64,000 nucleotides of DNA from Lentibacillus siamensis (GTDB lineage Bacteria > Bacillota > Bacilli > Bacillales > Amphibacillaceae): positions 316,612 to 380,611 of the forward strand of contig NZ_BAAADS010000018.1 in NCBI RefSeq assembly GCF_039522605.1, in the 5' to 3' direction. This document shows, piece by piece, positions 51,153 to 59,637 of this stretch; position 1 is the stretch's first letter; each line of letters starts with the position of its first letter. The notes under the pieces are model-generated. The model searched no databases. It saw only the letters and a program-made list of their open reading frames with translations, and was not told where the DNA came from. The position numbers and the translations under genes were made by a program.

Positions 51153-53204
51153 ATGAATCGTATATTTCGCAATGTTGTCTTTTATTTACTCATTTTTCTC
51201 GTAGTAATTGGCGTCATTGGAGTATTTAATGGACAAAATGAAGAAGCAGAACAATATGATGTGCAAGAATTCATGCAAGCTTTAAATAATGGTGACATCG
51301 AAGAAATGACGATGCAGCCATCAAATGGAATAATCCGTATTACCGGTAAAGTGGGAGATGACAAGTCATTTGTCACGCAGGTTCCGGAAAATACGAATGT
51401 TGTATCGAATATATATGATAAAGCAAGGGAACAAAGTGTGCTCGATGTTAAGGAAGAAGAGCAGCCAAGTGGCTGGGTCACGTTCCTGACGACTATGATT
51501 CCATTTCTGATACTGGGCTTATTTTTCTTCTTTATTCTCAGTCAGGCACAAGGCGGCGGTGGCGGCCGTGTCATGAATTTCGGGAAGAGTAAGGCCAAAA
51601 TGGTCAGTGATGATAAGAAAAAAGTTCGCTTTAAAGATGTGGCAGGTGCAGATGAGGAGAAGCAGGAACTTGTGGAAGTTGTTGAATTTCTGAAGGATCC
51701 GCGTAAATTTTCCTCTGTCGGAGCACGTATTCCAAAAGGGGTTCTGCTGGTAGGACCACCCGGAACAGGTAAAACATTACTTGCCCGTGCAGTTGCCGGT
51801 GAAGCTGGAACACCGTTTTTCTCCATCAGTGGTTCTGACTTTGTGGAGATGTTTGTTGGTGTAGGTGCTTCCCGTGTGCGTGACCTGTTCGAAAATGCGA
51901 AAAAGAATGCGCCATGTATCGTATTTATCGATGAGATTGATGCGGTAGGGCGTCAGCGTGGTGCCGGTCTTGGCGGCGGCCACGATGAGCGTGAACAGAC
52001 ATTGAATCAATTGCTTGTTGAAATGGATGGATTTGGTGCCAATGAAGGTATCATTATGATTGCAGCGACAAACCGTCCAGATATTCTGGATCCGGCACTG
52101 CTCCGTCCGGGACGTTTTGACAGACAGATTACCGTTAACCGGCCTGATGTTAAAGGTCGTCAAGAAGTTCTGAAAGTCCATGCCCAAGATAAGCCGCTGG
52201 ACAATACAGTAGATCTGAAAACAATCGCAATGCGTACACCAGGCTTTTCCGGCGCAGATTTGGAAAACCTGCTGAATGAAGCTGCACTGGTTGCGGCACG
52301 TTTTGATAAGACAAAAATTGACATGCTGGACGTTGATGAAGCAATTGACCGCGTGATTGCCGGTCCTTCTAAGAAAAGTAAGGTTATTTCCGAGAAAGAG
52401 CGTAATATTGTTGCACACCATGAAAGTGGTCATACAATTATCGGGTTAGTTCTTGAGGAAGCTGATATGGTACATAAGGTTACTATTGTACCTCGCGGCC
52501 AGGCAGGCGGTTACGCTGTCATGCTGCCAAAAGAGGATCGTTACTTTATGACGAAGCCAGAGCTCTTCGATAAGATCACCGGTCTGCTGGGTGGTCGTAT
52601 TGCTGAGGAAATCATGTTTGGAGAGGTAAGTACAGGTGCCTCGAATGACTTCCAGCGTTCAACAGGCATTGCCCGTAAAATGATTACTGAGTTTGGTATG
52701 AGTGATAAAATTGGGCCGTTGCAGTTTACCAGCGGCGGCGGCGAGGTCTTCCTTGGCCGTGATATCCAAAATGACCAGAATTACAGTGATACCATTGCTT
52801 ATGAAATTGATAAAGAAATGCAAAACTTTATTAATTATTGTTATGAGCGAGGCAAGAAAATTCTTACGGAAAATAAAGATAAGCTGGAACTGATGGCTCA
52901 AACACTGCTTGAAGTGGAAACGCTGGATGCCAAGCAAATCAGAAGTCTATTTGAAGATGGTGTTCTTCCGGAGCCTGCCGTCGATCAAACGGAACAAAGA
53001 AACGTTTCCGATGATGACGCAGACGATGTAAAAGTCAACATCAATTCCAAAAAAGATGCTGACGCCGAGCCAGAAACCTATGAAGAGGCCAAACAAAAAG
53101 CAGAAGAAAAACGTCAGGAAGAACGTGAAGCAGAGAAGGAAGAAGCAGACAAAGAGCAGAATCAGAACGACGATAATTCCGATGATGATAACACAAAACA
53201 ATAA
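51153..53204 (+). CDS. ftsH: ATP-dependent zinc metalloprotease FtsH
   Basis: Membrane-bound AAA+ protease for damaged membrane proteins and regulators, including sporulation control. Residues 7-25 and 111-130 are membrane spans flanking an extracytoplasmic domain. The AAA domain has Walker A GPPGTGKT (201-208) and FIDEIDAVGRQRG; the zinc site is HESGH (423-427). At 683 residues it is longer than B. subtilis FtsH (637) because of a highly charged C-terminal tail of about 75 residues. GGGAGGAGG precedes the ATG. Confidence 0.96.
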   Translation: MNRIFRNVVFYLLIFLVVIGVIGVFNGQNEEAEQYDVQEFMQALNNGDIEEMTMQPSNGIIRITGKVGDDKSFVTQVPENTNVVSNIYDKAREQSVLDVKEEEQPSGWVTFLTTMIPFLILGLFFFFILSQAQGGGGGRVMNFGKSKAKMVSDDKKKVRFKDVAGADEEKQELVEVVEFLKDPRKFSSVGARIPKGVLLVGPPGTGKTLLARAVAGEAGTPFFSISGSDFVEMFVGVGASRVRDLFENAKKNAPCIVFIDEIDAVGRQRGAGLGGGHDEREQTLNQLLVEMDGFGANEGIIMIAATNRPDILDPALLRPGRFDRQITVNRPDVKGRQEVLKVHAQDKPLDNTVDLKTIAMRTPGFSGADLENLLNEAALVAARFDKTKIDMLDVDEAIDRVIAGPSKKSKVISEKERNIVAHHESGHTIIGLVLEEADMVHKVTIVPRGQAGGYAVMLPKEDRYFMTKPELFDKITGLLGGRIAEEIMFGEVSTGASNDFQRSTGIARKMITEFGMSDKIGPLQFTSGGGEVFLGRDIQNDQNYSDTIAYEIDKEMQNFINYCYERGKKILTENKDKLELMAQTLLEVETLDAKQIRSLFEDGVLPEPAVDQTEQRNVSDDDADDVKVNINSKKDADAEPETYEEAKQKAEEKRQEEREAEKEEADKEQNQNDDNSDDDNTKQ

Positions 53205-53223
53205 TTATTTTTGAAGTATCATA

Positions 53224-53255
53224 GGAGCTCTCCATGAAAATGGAGGGCTCTTTAT
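53224..53255 (+). terminator. Terminator after ftsH
   Basis: GAGCTCTCCAT and ATGGAGGGCTC pair (one mismatch) around GAAA, followed by TTTATTTTG. Confidence 0.8.
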
Positions 53256-53368
53256 TTTGTCCAGAAATTTGGCGGAATGTTGACTTGGCAGTACCCCCCC
53301 ACTTAATACAAGCATGGAAAACCAAGTCTGCTTGAAGGGACACTTTTGTTTTTCTACTTAAAAAACAT

Positions 53369-53397
53369 TTGACAAAAATTCGTTTAGTTAATATGAT
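53369..53397 (+). promoter_or_regulatory. Sigma-A promoter of the gbsR-like operon
   Basis: TTGACA, 17 bases, TATGAT, 79 bases before the regulator gene. Confidence 0.8.
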
Positions 53398-53406
53398 ATA
53401 AATAAA

Positions 53407-53437
53407 TTGTTCAGTATTAATTGAACAAATTGAACAA
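53407..53437. promoter_or_regulatory. Candidate operator for the GbsR-type regulator
   Basis: TTGTTCA, eight bases, TGAACAA, then a third half-site TGAACAA three bases further. It begins 10 bases after the -10, where binding would block transcription; autoregulation is inferred. Confidence 0.6.
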
Positions 53438-53475
53438 AATGGTGTTTGAAACTGAGCTGGAAAGGAAGGCGGAGA

Positions 53476-54042
53476 ATGGATAAAAATCAGGATATTCAAA
53501 GGGTAGAAGAATCAAGGGATATTTTGATTAGTGCGATTGCACAAACGATGGTGATATACGGGGTTACTCCTTCTGTTGGACGGATTTACGGTGTTCTTTA
53601 TTATGCGGACAGGCCGCTTAATCTTGATGAAATAAAAGAACAGGTAGCAATGAGTAAAGGCAGTGTAAGCACGGGATTGCGGGACCTTCTTGATACCGAA
53701 ATGGTCATTAAAGTATGGAAAAAAGGAAACCGGAAAGACCACTATATTGCTGAAAAGGATTTTTTTAAAAATTTTTTTGCTTTCTTTGTTAAAAAGCTGA
53801 GACAGGAAAGAAGTATTATTTCAAGGGCAAATCAGCAAGTGGAAGGGGTTCTTGAGGATGTGGCTTCAAATAGTCAATCAGAAGAAGCCAGAAAAATGGC
53901 CCAGGGGGATCTGGAGGATATTGATCAAACAAAGGTCTACTTTGATTGGACACTTAAGTTAGCAAATGCAATGGAGACAGGAGATATATTTAAATCCTTT
54001 CCCATAAACAGTAAAGAGGGTGACGAAACTGGAAACGACTAA
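53476..54042 (+). CDS. GbsR/OpuAR-type MarR-like transcriptional repressor
   Basis: A 188-residue winged-helix protein of the GbsR family. Features are YGVTPSVGRIYGVLYYADRP, NLDEIKEQVAMSKGSVSTGL as helix-turn-helix, and the following RDLLDTEMVIKVWKKGNRKDHY. Relatives sense choline or glycine betaine and repress gbsAB, opuB or opuA. An aromatic-rich segment (FFKNFFAFF) may contribute to a quaternary-amine pocket. GGAAGGCGGAG precedes the ATG at 53476. It heads a three-gene insert not found at this place in B. subtilis. Confidence 0.85.
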   Translation: MDKNQDIQRVEESRDILISAIAQTMVIYGVTPSVGRIYGVLYYADRPLNLDEIKEQVAMSKGSVSTGLRDLLDTEMVIKVWKKGNRKDHYIAEKDFFKNFFAFFVKKLRQERSIISRANQQVEGVLEDVASNSQSEEARKMAQGDLEDIDQTKVYFDWTLKLANAMETGDIFKSFPINSKEGDETGND

Positions 54043-54697
54043 AACAGCCTTAGTATTGATTGATGTACAAAAAGAAAGTGAATTCGGTATTAAGGGTATT
54101 GAGGAAGCTGTAGATAATACCAAAGAACTTATTGTACAATGCCGGAAATTGGGTATCCCGGTTATTTACACCAGGCAGATTAACCGTGAAGATAGAATTG
54201 GTTTGTCAAATGGGGAACCATTAACTGATGAAGGGAAGCCGATATTTTACAATAATGGAACTGATGCAGCGGATATCGTTGATAAAATCAAGCCGGGAAA
54301 GCAGGATATTGTTATTGATAAGTACCGGTGGAGCAGCTTTTATGACACAAGTTTGGACTTGATGTTAAAAAGTATGGGAATAAAACATCTCATAATTGGG
54401 GGATTTGTTACAGATGGCTGTTTAATGACTACTGTTTTTGATGCTTATTTCCGTGACTACCAGGTAAATTTAGTAAAAGATATATGCGGAGCGACAAATG
54501 AAGGAGCACACATATCATCCATTTTAATAATGGCAAACTGGATTTATGACCTTGCCATTTATGATACCGCTGAAATGTTAAATAGACTCTCAGGCGAGCC
54601 ATATAATTGCTGGCAGTCAGATTATCCGGACCAACTCCAATTCACACCCGAAAATATGCGGCAGATATTCGATAAATTAAATATTAAATCGTTTTGA
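54020..54697 (+). CDS. Isochorismatase-family cysteine hydrolase in the gbsR-like operon
   Basis: A 225-residue hydrolase with the complete triad: Asp15 in LVLIDVQ, Lys101 in IDKYRWSSF, and Cys134 in GFVTDGCLMTT. The Thr-Asp before the Cys and the Trp after the Lys favour an amidohydrolase of the N-carbamoylsarcosine/nicotinamide type, but the substrate is unknown. The GTG at 54020 abuts AAAGAGG with almost no spacer; CTG at 54029 has better spacing. It overlaps the regulator gene by 23 bases, so the two are coupled. Confidence 0.82.
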   Translation: MTKLETTKTALVLIDVQKESEFGIKGIEEAVDNTKELIVQCRKLGIPVIYTRQINREDRIGLSNGEPLTDEGKPIFYNNGTDAADIVDKIKPGKQDIVIDKYRWSSFYDTSLDLMLKSMGIKHLIIGGFVTDGCLMTTVFDAYFRDYQVNLVKDICGATNEGAHISSILIMANWIYDLAIYDTAEMLNRLSGEPYNCWQSDYPDQLQFTPENMRQIFDKLNIKSF

Positions 54698-54736
54698 ACG
54701 TAAATCTTAAATAATCAAGATAAGGAGGTCACAGCA

Positions 54737-55663
54737 GTGCAGAAAAAATTAAAACGAATTGGAACAGCTTTCCTAATAATGTGTTTGGTTGTGTTGTCAG
54801 CATGTGGTAGCGATGAAAGCAGTAATGAGAAAAGTGGGAATTCAGACAACGGAAATAACAATCTTGGTCAGAAAGAATTAAAAATACCTTATGTTGCATG
54901 GGCGTCTGCTATTGCCAGCAACCATGTGATTGAAGTTGTACTTGAACAGAAAGGCTATGATGTTGAACTAATGCAGGTTAATTCAGGTGCTATGTATTCG
55001 GGGGTAGCTGATGGGTCAGCTGATGCAACGATAAGTGTTTGGCTGCCACATACTGATGCAGCTTACTGGGAAGAATACAAGGAAAATCTTGTACATCTTG
55101 GTCCAAATTTAAAGGGTGCACCGCTTGGACTTGTTGTTCCAAAGTATATGAAAATTGACTCTATCAAGGATTTGGCCGGGAATAAGCATTCCATCGGGGA
55201 TAAAACGGAATGGAACATTACGGGAATTGAACCTGGAGCAGGTCAAATGAAGCTAACCGAAGAAAAGGTTATGCCGAAGTACGGATTGGATGATTGGAAG
55301 TTACAGGCCAGCTCATCTGGTGCAATGGCTGCATCTTTGGGTGATGCTATTGCAAACAAAGAGCCTATTATAGTAACACTTTGGTCTCCACATTGGGCAT
55401 TCTCTAAATGGGACTTGAAATACCTCAAAGATCCGAAAAACATTTTTGGTGACCCTGATAATATCAATACACTTGTCCGGGAAGGGCTGAAAAAAGATGC
55501 TCCAAAGGCATATAAAATTCTGGATCAGTTTAGTTGGACAAAAGAGGATATCGGAGAAGTCATGGTGAAAATAAATAGGGGAATGGATCCAGCTGACGCG
55601 GCAAAAGAGTGGGTTAAAAACAACCAGGAATTCGTCAGTGAATGGACAAAAGGGATTAATTAA
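54737..55663 (+). CDS. Glycine-betaine-type (OpuAC family) substrate-binding lipoprotein
   Basis: A 308-residue exported lipoprotein: basic N-terminus, hydrophobic core, and lipobox LSAC with Cys23. A Ser/Asn-rich linker leads to a two-lobed binding domain. Likely ligand-cage tryptophans are Trp56 (IPYVAWAS), Trp103 (ISVWLPH) and Trp217/221 (VTLWSPHW). From memory, the two halves appear in the opposite order to B. subtilis OpuAC. No permease or ATPase gene is adjacent. The start is GTG at 54737 after AAGGAGGTCA. Compatible-solute binding is inferred. Confidence 0.87.
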   Translation: MQKKLKRIGTAFLIMCLVVLSACGSDESSNEKSGNSDNGNNNLGQKELKIPYVAWASAIASNHVIEVVLEQKGYDVELMQVNSGAMYSGVADGSADATISVWLPHTDAAYWEEYKENLVHLGPNLKGAPLGLVVPKYMKIDSIKDLAGNKHSIGDKTEWNITGIEPGAGQMKLTEEKVMPKYGLDDWKLQASSSGAMAASLGDAIANKEPIIVTLWSPHWAFSKWDLKYLKDPKNIFGDPDNINTLVREGLKKDAPKAYKILDQFSWTKEDIGEVMVKINRGMDPADAAKEWVKNNQEFVSEWTKGIN

Positions 55664-55673
55664 CTATAAAAAT

Positions 55674-55715
55674 TAAAAGGGCATTGTCTGCATAAACAGG
55701 CAATGCTCTTTTAAT
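55674..55715 (+). terminator. Terminator after the binding-protein gene
   Basis: AAAAGGGCATTGTCTG and CAGGCAATGCTCTTTT form a 16-bp stem with two G-T pairs, then AATTTTA. Confidence 0.88.
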
Positions 55716-55746
55716 TTTAACGTCAGAAAGTATAAGTTTGGTTGAC

Positions 55747-55805
55747 CTTATAAGAAAAACTTCGGCACTCGGTATAAGACTAGACGAATGCCGAGTTTTT
55801 CTAAT
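55747..55805. repeat. Short hairpin repeat, family H1, copy 3
   Basis: AAGAAAAACTTCGGCACTC and TGCCGAGTTTTTCT are the arms of a hairpin. The first 19 bases are identical to copy 1 at 9101, and the CCTTATAAGAAAAA start matches copy 2. It lies between the accessory insert and coaX. Confidence 0.75.
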
Positions 55806-55907
55806 AGACTTTCCGATACTGTCAAAACGGGTCTTTTCTAATCACATTTCATTTGTGGTATATTAAGAGACAGAAAAATATATAACGGCGGGAAGGTTTG
55901 GTTAAGA

Positions 55908-56702
55908 ATGCTTTTTGTGCTTGATGTCGGAAATACGAATACGGTGCTCGGTGTGTTCCATGATGATAAACTGATTCATGAGTGGCGGATCAAGACAGAC
56001 CGGTATAAAACAGAAGATGAGTTTGCCATGCTGCTGAAATCACTGCTTGAACATGAAGGTATAGCGTTGGCTGATATTACCGGAGTCATTATTTCATCGG
56101 TCGTGCCGCCAATCATGTTTTCATTGGAAAAGATGACAAAAAAATACTTCCATACCGAGGCTCTGGTTATCGGAAGGGAATCGGTGCACGCCTATTTGGG
56201 AATGGCATATCCGAACCCGAAAGAAATTGGGGCTGACAGGATTGTAAATGCGGTAGGCGCATTGCATGAATACGATGCACCGCTTATCATCATCGACTTT
56301 GGCACAGCGACGACATACTGTTATATTAATGAACGAAAAGAATATCAAGGCGGGCTGATAGCACCAGGGATCCATATTTCCATGGAAGCACTGTATAAAA
56401 AAGCTTCCAAACTGCCCAAGATAGAAATTCAGGCACCGGAAAATATAGTGGGCAGCTCAACAGTGGAAGCGATGCAATCTGGTGTTTTCTACGGGTATGT
56501 CGCCCAGGTTGATGGTATTGTAAACCGTTTAAAAGCACAGGCATCGAAAGAACCGGTTGTCATTGCGACGGGCGGTCTAGCCGCACTGATTTCCGATGCT
56601 TCGGAAACAATTGACCATGTCGATAAGTATTTGACATTAAAAGGATTATATTTAATATATCAAAAAAATATCCAGGAAAATCAGCAAAAGGAGGATGAAT
56701 AA
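55908..56702 (+). CDS. coaX: Type III pantothenate kinase
   Basis: First step of CoA synthesis. The 264 residues have the ASKHA-fold phosphate motif DVGNTNTVLGV (6-16), WRIKTDRYKTEDEF, GADRIVNAVGA and DFGTATTY. GGGAAGG lies 11 bases before the ATG, a rather long spacing. It is followed by hslO, with the same order as B. subtilis. Confidence 0.95.
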   Translation: MLFVLDVGNTNTVLGVFHDDKLIHEWRIKTDRYKTEDEFAMLLKSLLEHEGIALADITGVIISSVVPPIMFSLEKMTKKYFHTEALVIGRESVHAYLGMAYPNPKEIGADRIVNAVGALHEYDAPLIIIDFGTATTYCYINERKEYQGGLIAPGIHISMEALYKKASKLPKIEIQAPENIVGSSTVEAMQSGVFYGYVAQVDGIVNRLKAQASKEPVVIATGGLAALISDASETIDHVDKYLTLKGLYLIYQKNIQENQQKEDE

Positions 56703-56706
56703 TACC

Positions 56707-57591
56707 GTGAATGATTATATTGTTAAAGCGACCGCACTCAATGGAATGGTGCGCGCCTATGCTGCCACCACAACAAATACAGTTGGAGAAACACAAAGAC
56801 GCCAGGATACATGGGCGACCGCGTCAGCCGCGCTCGGACGGGCTGTAACCATCACTGCCATGATGGGAGCGATGTTGAAAGGTGATGATACGCTGACTGT
56901 AAAAGTTGAGGGGAACGGGCCGATGGGTGCGATTGTTGCAGACGGAAATGCAGTCGGTACGGTCCGCGGATATGTAACCAACCCGCATGTCGATTTTGAT
57001 TTGAATGATAACGGTAAGCTCGATGTTGCAAGGGCAGTTGGTACCGAGGGAAATATCAGTGTCGTTAAAGATTTGGGACTGAAAGATTACTTCACCGGTT
57101 CTGTACCAATTGTTTCCGGAGAAATTGGTGAGGATTTCACTTATTATTTTGCAAACTCAGAGCAAATACCTTCTGCAGTCGGCGCCGGTGTACTTGTAAA
57201 CCCGGATCAGTCGATACTTTCTTCCGGTGGATTTATTGTTCAGGTAATGCCGGGAGCATCCGAAGATTCGATTGCGGCATTGGAAGATAAGATCCAAAAC
57301 TTCCCTGCCATTTCGAATCTGATCAGGGAAGGAAACTCACCGGAGCAAATATTGGAGCGTTTGTTTGGACAGGAAGAAGTGAAGATTCATGAGACGCTGC
57401 CGGTGGAATTTAAATGCAAATGCTCGAAAGAACGATTGGAGAATGCAATTATTGGGCTGGGATCTGACGAAATCCAGAAAATGATTGAAGAAGATCATGG
57501 TGCTGAAGCAACGTGTCATTTTTGTAATGAAAAATATCAGTTTACCGAAGAAGAACTTGAAGCGCTGAAGGATTCTGCCAACGAGCAGTGA
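56707..57591 (+). CDS. hslO: Redox-regulated chaperone Hsp33
   Basis: Holdase activated by oxidation and unfolding. The 294 residues include VKATALNGMVRAYAATTTN, RRQDTWATASAALGRA, and the C-terminal zinc centre CKC ... CHFC that forms disulphides under stress. GTG at 56707 gives the usual N-terminus, 12 bases after AAAGGAGG; ATG 56695 directly abuts that site and overlaps coaX. Confidence 0.93.
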   Translation: MNDYIVKATALNGMVRAYAATTTNTVGETQRRQDTWATASAALGRAVTITAMMGAMLKGDDTLTVKVEGNGPMGAIVADGNAVGTVRGYVTNPHVDFDLNDNGKLDVARAVGTEGNISVVKDLGLKDYFTGSVPIVSGEIGEDFTYYFANSEQIPSAVGAGVLVNPDQSILSSGGFIVQVMPGASEDSIAALEDKIQNFPAISNLIREGNSPEQILERLFGQEEVKIHETLPVEFKCKCSKERLENAIIGLGSDEIQKMIEEDHGAEATCHFCNEKYQFTEEELEALKDSANEQ

Positions 57592-57604
57592 GAGGGTGAC
57601 CCCT

Positions 57605-58504
57605 GTGAAAAGGAACTATCTTTTTGGGATTATTGTTGTTCTGCTCATTACCAATATTGCCACATTAATTTTTTGGAACAGAAATGATGAAAATGTTGTA
57701 CTGGACAGTAGCAATAAAAAAATTGACAGCAGGGAGCCAGTAGCAACGATTGGTGAGGAAAACATTGCTTATGAAACCTGGATAAATGCTTTACGGGCAA
57801 ATCAGGGACAGGAGCAGCTGCAGCGCATGATAGACAGGGAGGTCGTGCAGCAGCTTGCCGAAGAGCAGAATATTGAAATCAGCGAAAAAGTCATTGCCCG
57901 GGAAATAGCACTGCTGACAACGATGCAAGGGGTAATGACGCAGGAGGAAACAGCGAAAAAAGAAGCGAAATGGCGTGAGGATATTCTGTACCGGTATCGA
58001 CTTGGAGCATTATTGACTGCAGATATCACCATTCCGGAGAAGAAAATTCGGAATTACTACAAAGACTACCATGAGCAGTACAATTTCAAGGCATCGATAC
58101 AGCTGTCCCATATGGTGGTGTCCGATATGAAAACAGCTGAAAAAGTGACCAAAGAGCTCGAAAATGGTGCAACATTCTCACTTCTTGCAAAAGAATATTC
58201 CATTGATGAAGAAACAAGAGAAGATGGCGGTTATCTTGGTTTTTTCGTGGATTACAGTAAGTTCTTGCCAGATGGCTATGCAAAGCGGGCAAGCAAGATG
58301 AACGAGCGATCCTTCAGTGAGCCATTTAAAAGCGGCAAAAATGTCGCAATCATTTATCTGCACCGCAAGCTTCCCGATATTAAGTTTTCATATAAAGAGA
58401 TAAAGCCGTACATAAAAAGAGAACTGGCGCTTACAAAAACCAATAAAAATCTCGATGCAAAACCGCTTTGGAATAAACTTGATGTAGAATGGGTATACGA
58501 ATAA
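57605..58504 (+). CDS. yacD: Membrane-anchored PpiC-type peptidyl-prolyl isomerase (YacD)
   Basis: A 299-residue protein with an N-terminal membrane anchor (about 5-24), a SurA/PrsA-like helical chaperone region and a parvulin domain (LSHMVVSDMKTAEKVTKELE, ATFSLLAKEYSID, GGYLGFF). It resembles B. subtilis YacD (297) and acts outside the membrane on secreted proteins by analogy with PrsA. The GTG at 57605 follows AGAGGGTGA; it is five codons after the hslO stop region. Confidence 0.9.
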   Translation: MKRNYLFGIIVVLLITNIATLIFWNRNDENVVLDSSNKKIDSREPVATIGEENIAYETWINALRANQGQEQLQRMIDREVVQQLAEEQNIEISEKVIAREIALLTTMQGVMTQEETAKKEAKWREDILYRYRLGALLTADITIPEKKIRNYYKDYHEQYNFKASIQLSHMVVSDMKTAEKVTKELENGATFSLLAKEYSIDEETREDGGYLGFFVDYSKFLPDGYAKRASKMNERSFSEPFKSGKNVAIIYLHRKLPDIKFSYKEIKPYIKRELALTKTNKNLDAKPLWNKLDVEWVYE

Positions 58505-58560
58505 GAAAAAGCGGAAGCGCCGTTTAGCAACGTATAAACTGGACGCTGGGGCTGGACACG
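58503..58560. repeat. Truncated Bacillaceae interspersed repeat
   Basis: AAAAAGCGGAAGCGCC ... GGACGCTGGGGCTGGACA resembles the ends of a repeat common in Bacillus intergenic regions (from memory). Only about 58 bases remain between yacD and cysK. Confidence 0.45.
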
Positions 58561-58583
58561 GCTGATGCTGAAAATGCAAATGC

Positions 58584-58612
58584 TTGACATTTTTGGGTGA
58601 TGAACATACATT
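58584..58612 (+). promoter_or_regulatory. Sigma-A promoter of cysK
   Basis: TTGACA, 17 bases, TACATT, 43 bases before the cysK start. Just downstream, ATAAAACCC ... AGGGATTTA (58615-58644) vaguely resembles a CymR box, the cysteine repressor site. Confidence 0.6.
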
Positions 58613-58654
58613 ATAGATAAAACCCATAAAAATAGTAGGGATTTAGGAGGAGTT

Positions 58655-59584
58655 ATGATGCGAGTTGCTGAGAATATTACTGGGCTGATTGGGGAAACAC
58701 CGATTGTCAAATTGAATGGTTATGCTGACAAAGACAGTGCAGATGTTTATTTGAAGCTGGAGGCGATGAATCCCGGGAGTTCGGTAAAAGACAGGATTGC
58801 ACTTGCAATGATTGAGGCAGCTGAACAGGAAGGCACGCTCAAAGCCGGCGATACAATCATTGAACCGACAAGCGGAAATACCGGTATTGGCCTGGCAATG
58901 GTTGCAGCGGCAAAAGGTTATAAAGCGGTATTGGTAATGCCCGACACGATGAGTAAAGAACGCCGCAATCTGTTACGGGCTTATGGAGCTGAACTGGTCC
59001 TTACTCCCGGATCAGATGGTATGAATGGTGCGATCAAAAAGGCAGAGGAACTAAAAAATGAAAATGGTTATTTTATGCCGCAGCAATTTAACAATGAAGC
59101 AAATCCAGAAGTACATGCCCGCACAACTGGAAATGAGATTGTTAAACAAATGAGCGACGGGCTGGATGGATTTGTATCCGGCATTGGTACTGGCGGTACG
59201 ATTACAGGAGCAGGAGAAGTGCTGAAGGATAATTTTAAGGATGTAAAAATTTATGCGGTTGAGCCGGAAGATTCGGCAGTTCTTTCAGGAGGCTCACCAG
59301 GTCCGCACAAGCTTCAGGGTCTTGGCGCCGGCTTTGTGCCTAAAGTCCTTGACACCGATATCTATGATGACGTTATCCGGATTACCAATGATGAAGCATT
59401 TGAAGCAACACGCGAAACGGCAAAACGTGATGGAATTCTTGGCGGCATTTCATCAGGAGCCGCTGTCGCAGCTGCGAAAAAAGTTGCCAAAAAGCTTGGT
59501 AAAGGTAAAAAGGTGCTTGCCGTTCTTCCTGATAATGGCGAACGTTACTTGTCCACTCCATTATTCCAGCAGGATGACCAATAA
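58655..59584 (+). CDS. cysK: Cysteine synthase A (O-acetylserine sulfhydrylase)
   Basis: Makes cysteine from O-acetylserine and sulphide. The 309-residue PLP enzyme has the Schiff-base Lys45 in GSSVKDRI, TSGNTGIGLAM for substrate binding, GIGTGGTITG as phosphate loop, and GGISSGAA near the end. GGAGGAG precedes the tandem ATGs at 58655 and 58658; either may be used. Confidence 0.96.
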   Translation: MMRVAENITGLIGETPIVKLNGYADKDSADVYLKLEAMNPGSSVKDRIALAMIEAAEQEGTLKAGDTIIEPTSGNTGIGLAMVAAAKGYKAVLVMPDTMSKERRNLLRAYGAELVLTPGSDGMNGAIKKAEELKNENGYFMPQQFNNEANPEVHARTTGNEIVKQMSDGLDGFVSGIGTGGTITGAGEVLKDNFKDVKIYAVEPEDSAVLSGGSPGPHKLQGLGAGFVPKVLDTDIYDDVIRITNDEAFEATRETAKRDGILGGISSGAAVAAAKKVAKKLGKGKKVLAVLPDNGERYLSTPLFQQDDQ

Positions 59585-59600
59585 TAGGAGTGACTGCATA

Positions 59601-59637
59601 GGACTGGTATCCATTTTGGGTACCAGTCCGTTTTAAT
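59601..59637 (+). terminator. Terminator after cysK
   Basis: GGACTGGTA and TACCAGTCC form a 9-bp perfect stem with inner CC/GG pairs, followed by GTTTTAA. Confidence 0.85.

Noticed and set aside
51777..52433. Antisense reading frame of 218 codons inside ftsH
   Set aside because: It lies opposite the strongly conserved AAA and protease domains, has no ribosome binding site and no recognisable domain; it is a shadow.
54020..54697. N-carbamoylsarcosine amidase or nicotinamidase as a firm call
   Set aside because: The triad fits the superfamily but no substrate-specific residues can be judged by eye, so only the family is stated.
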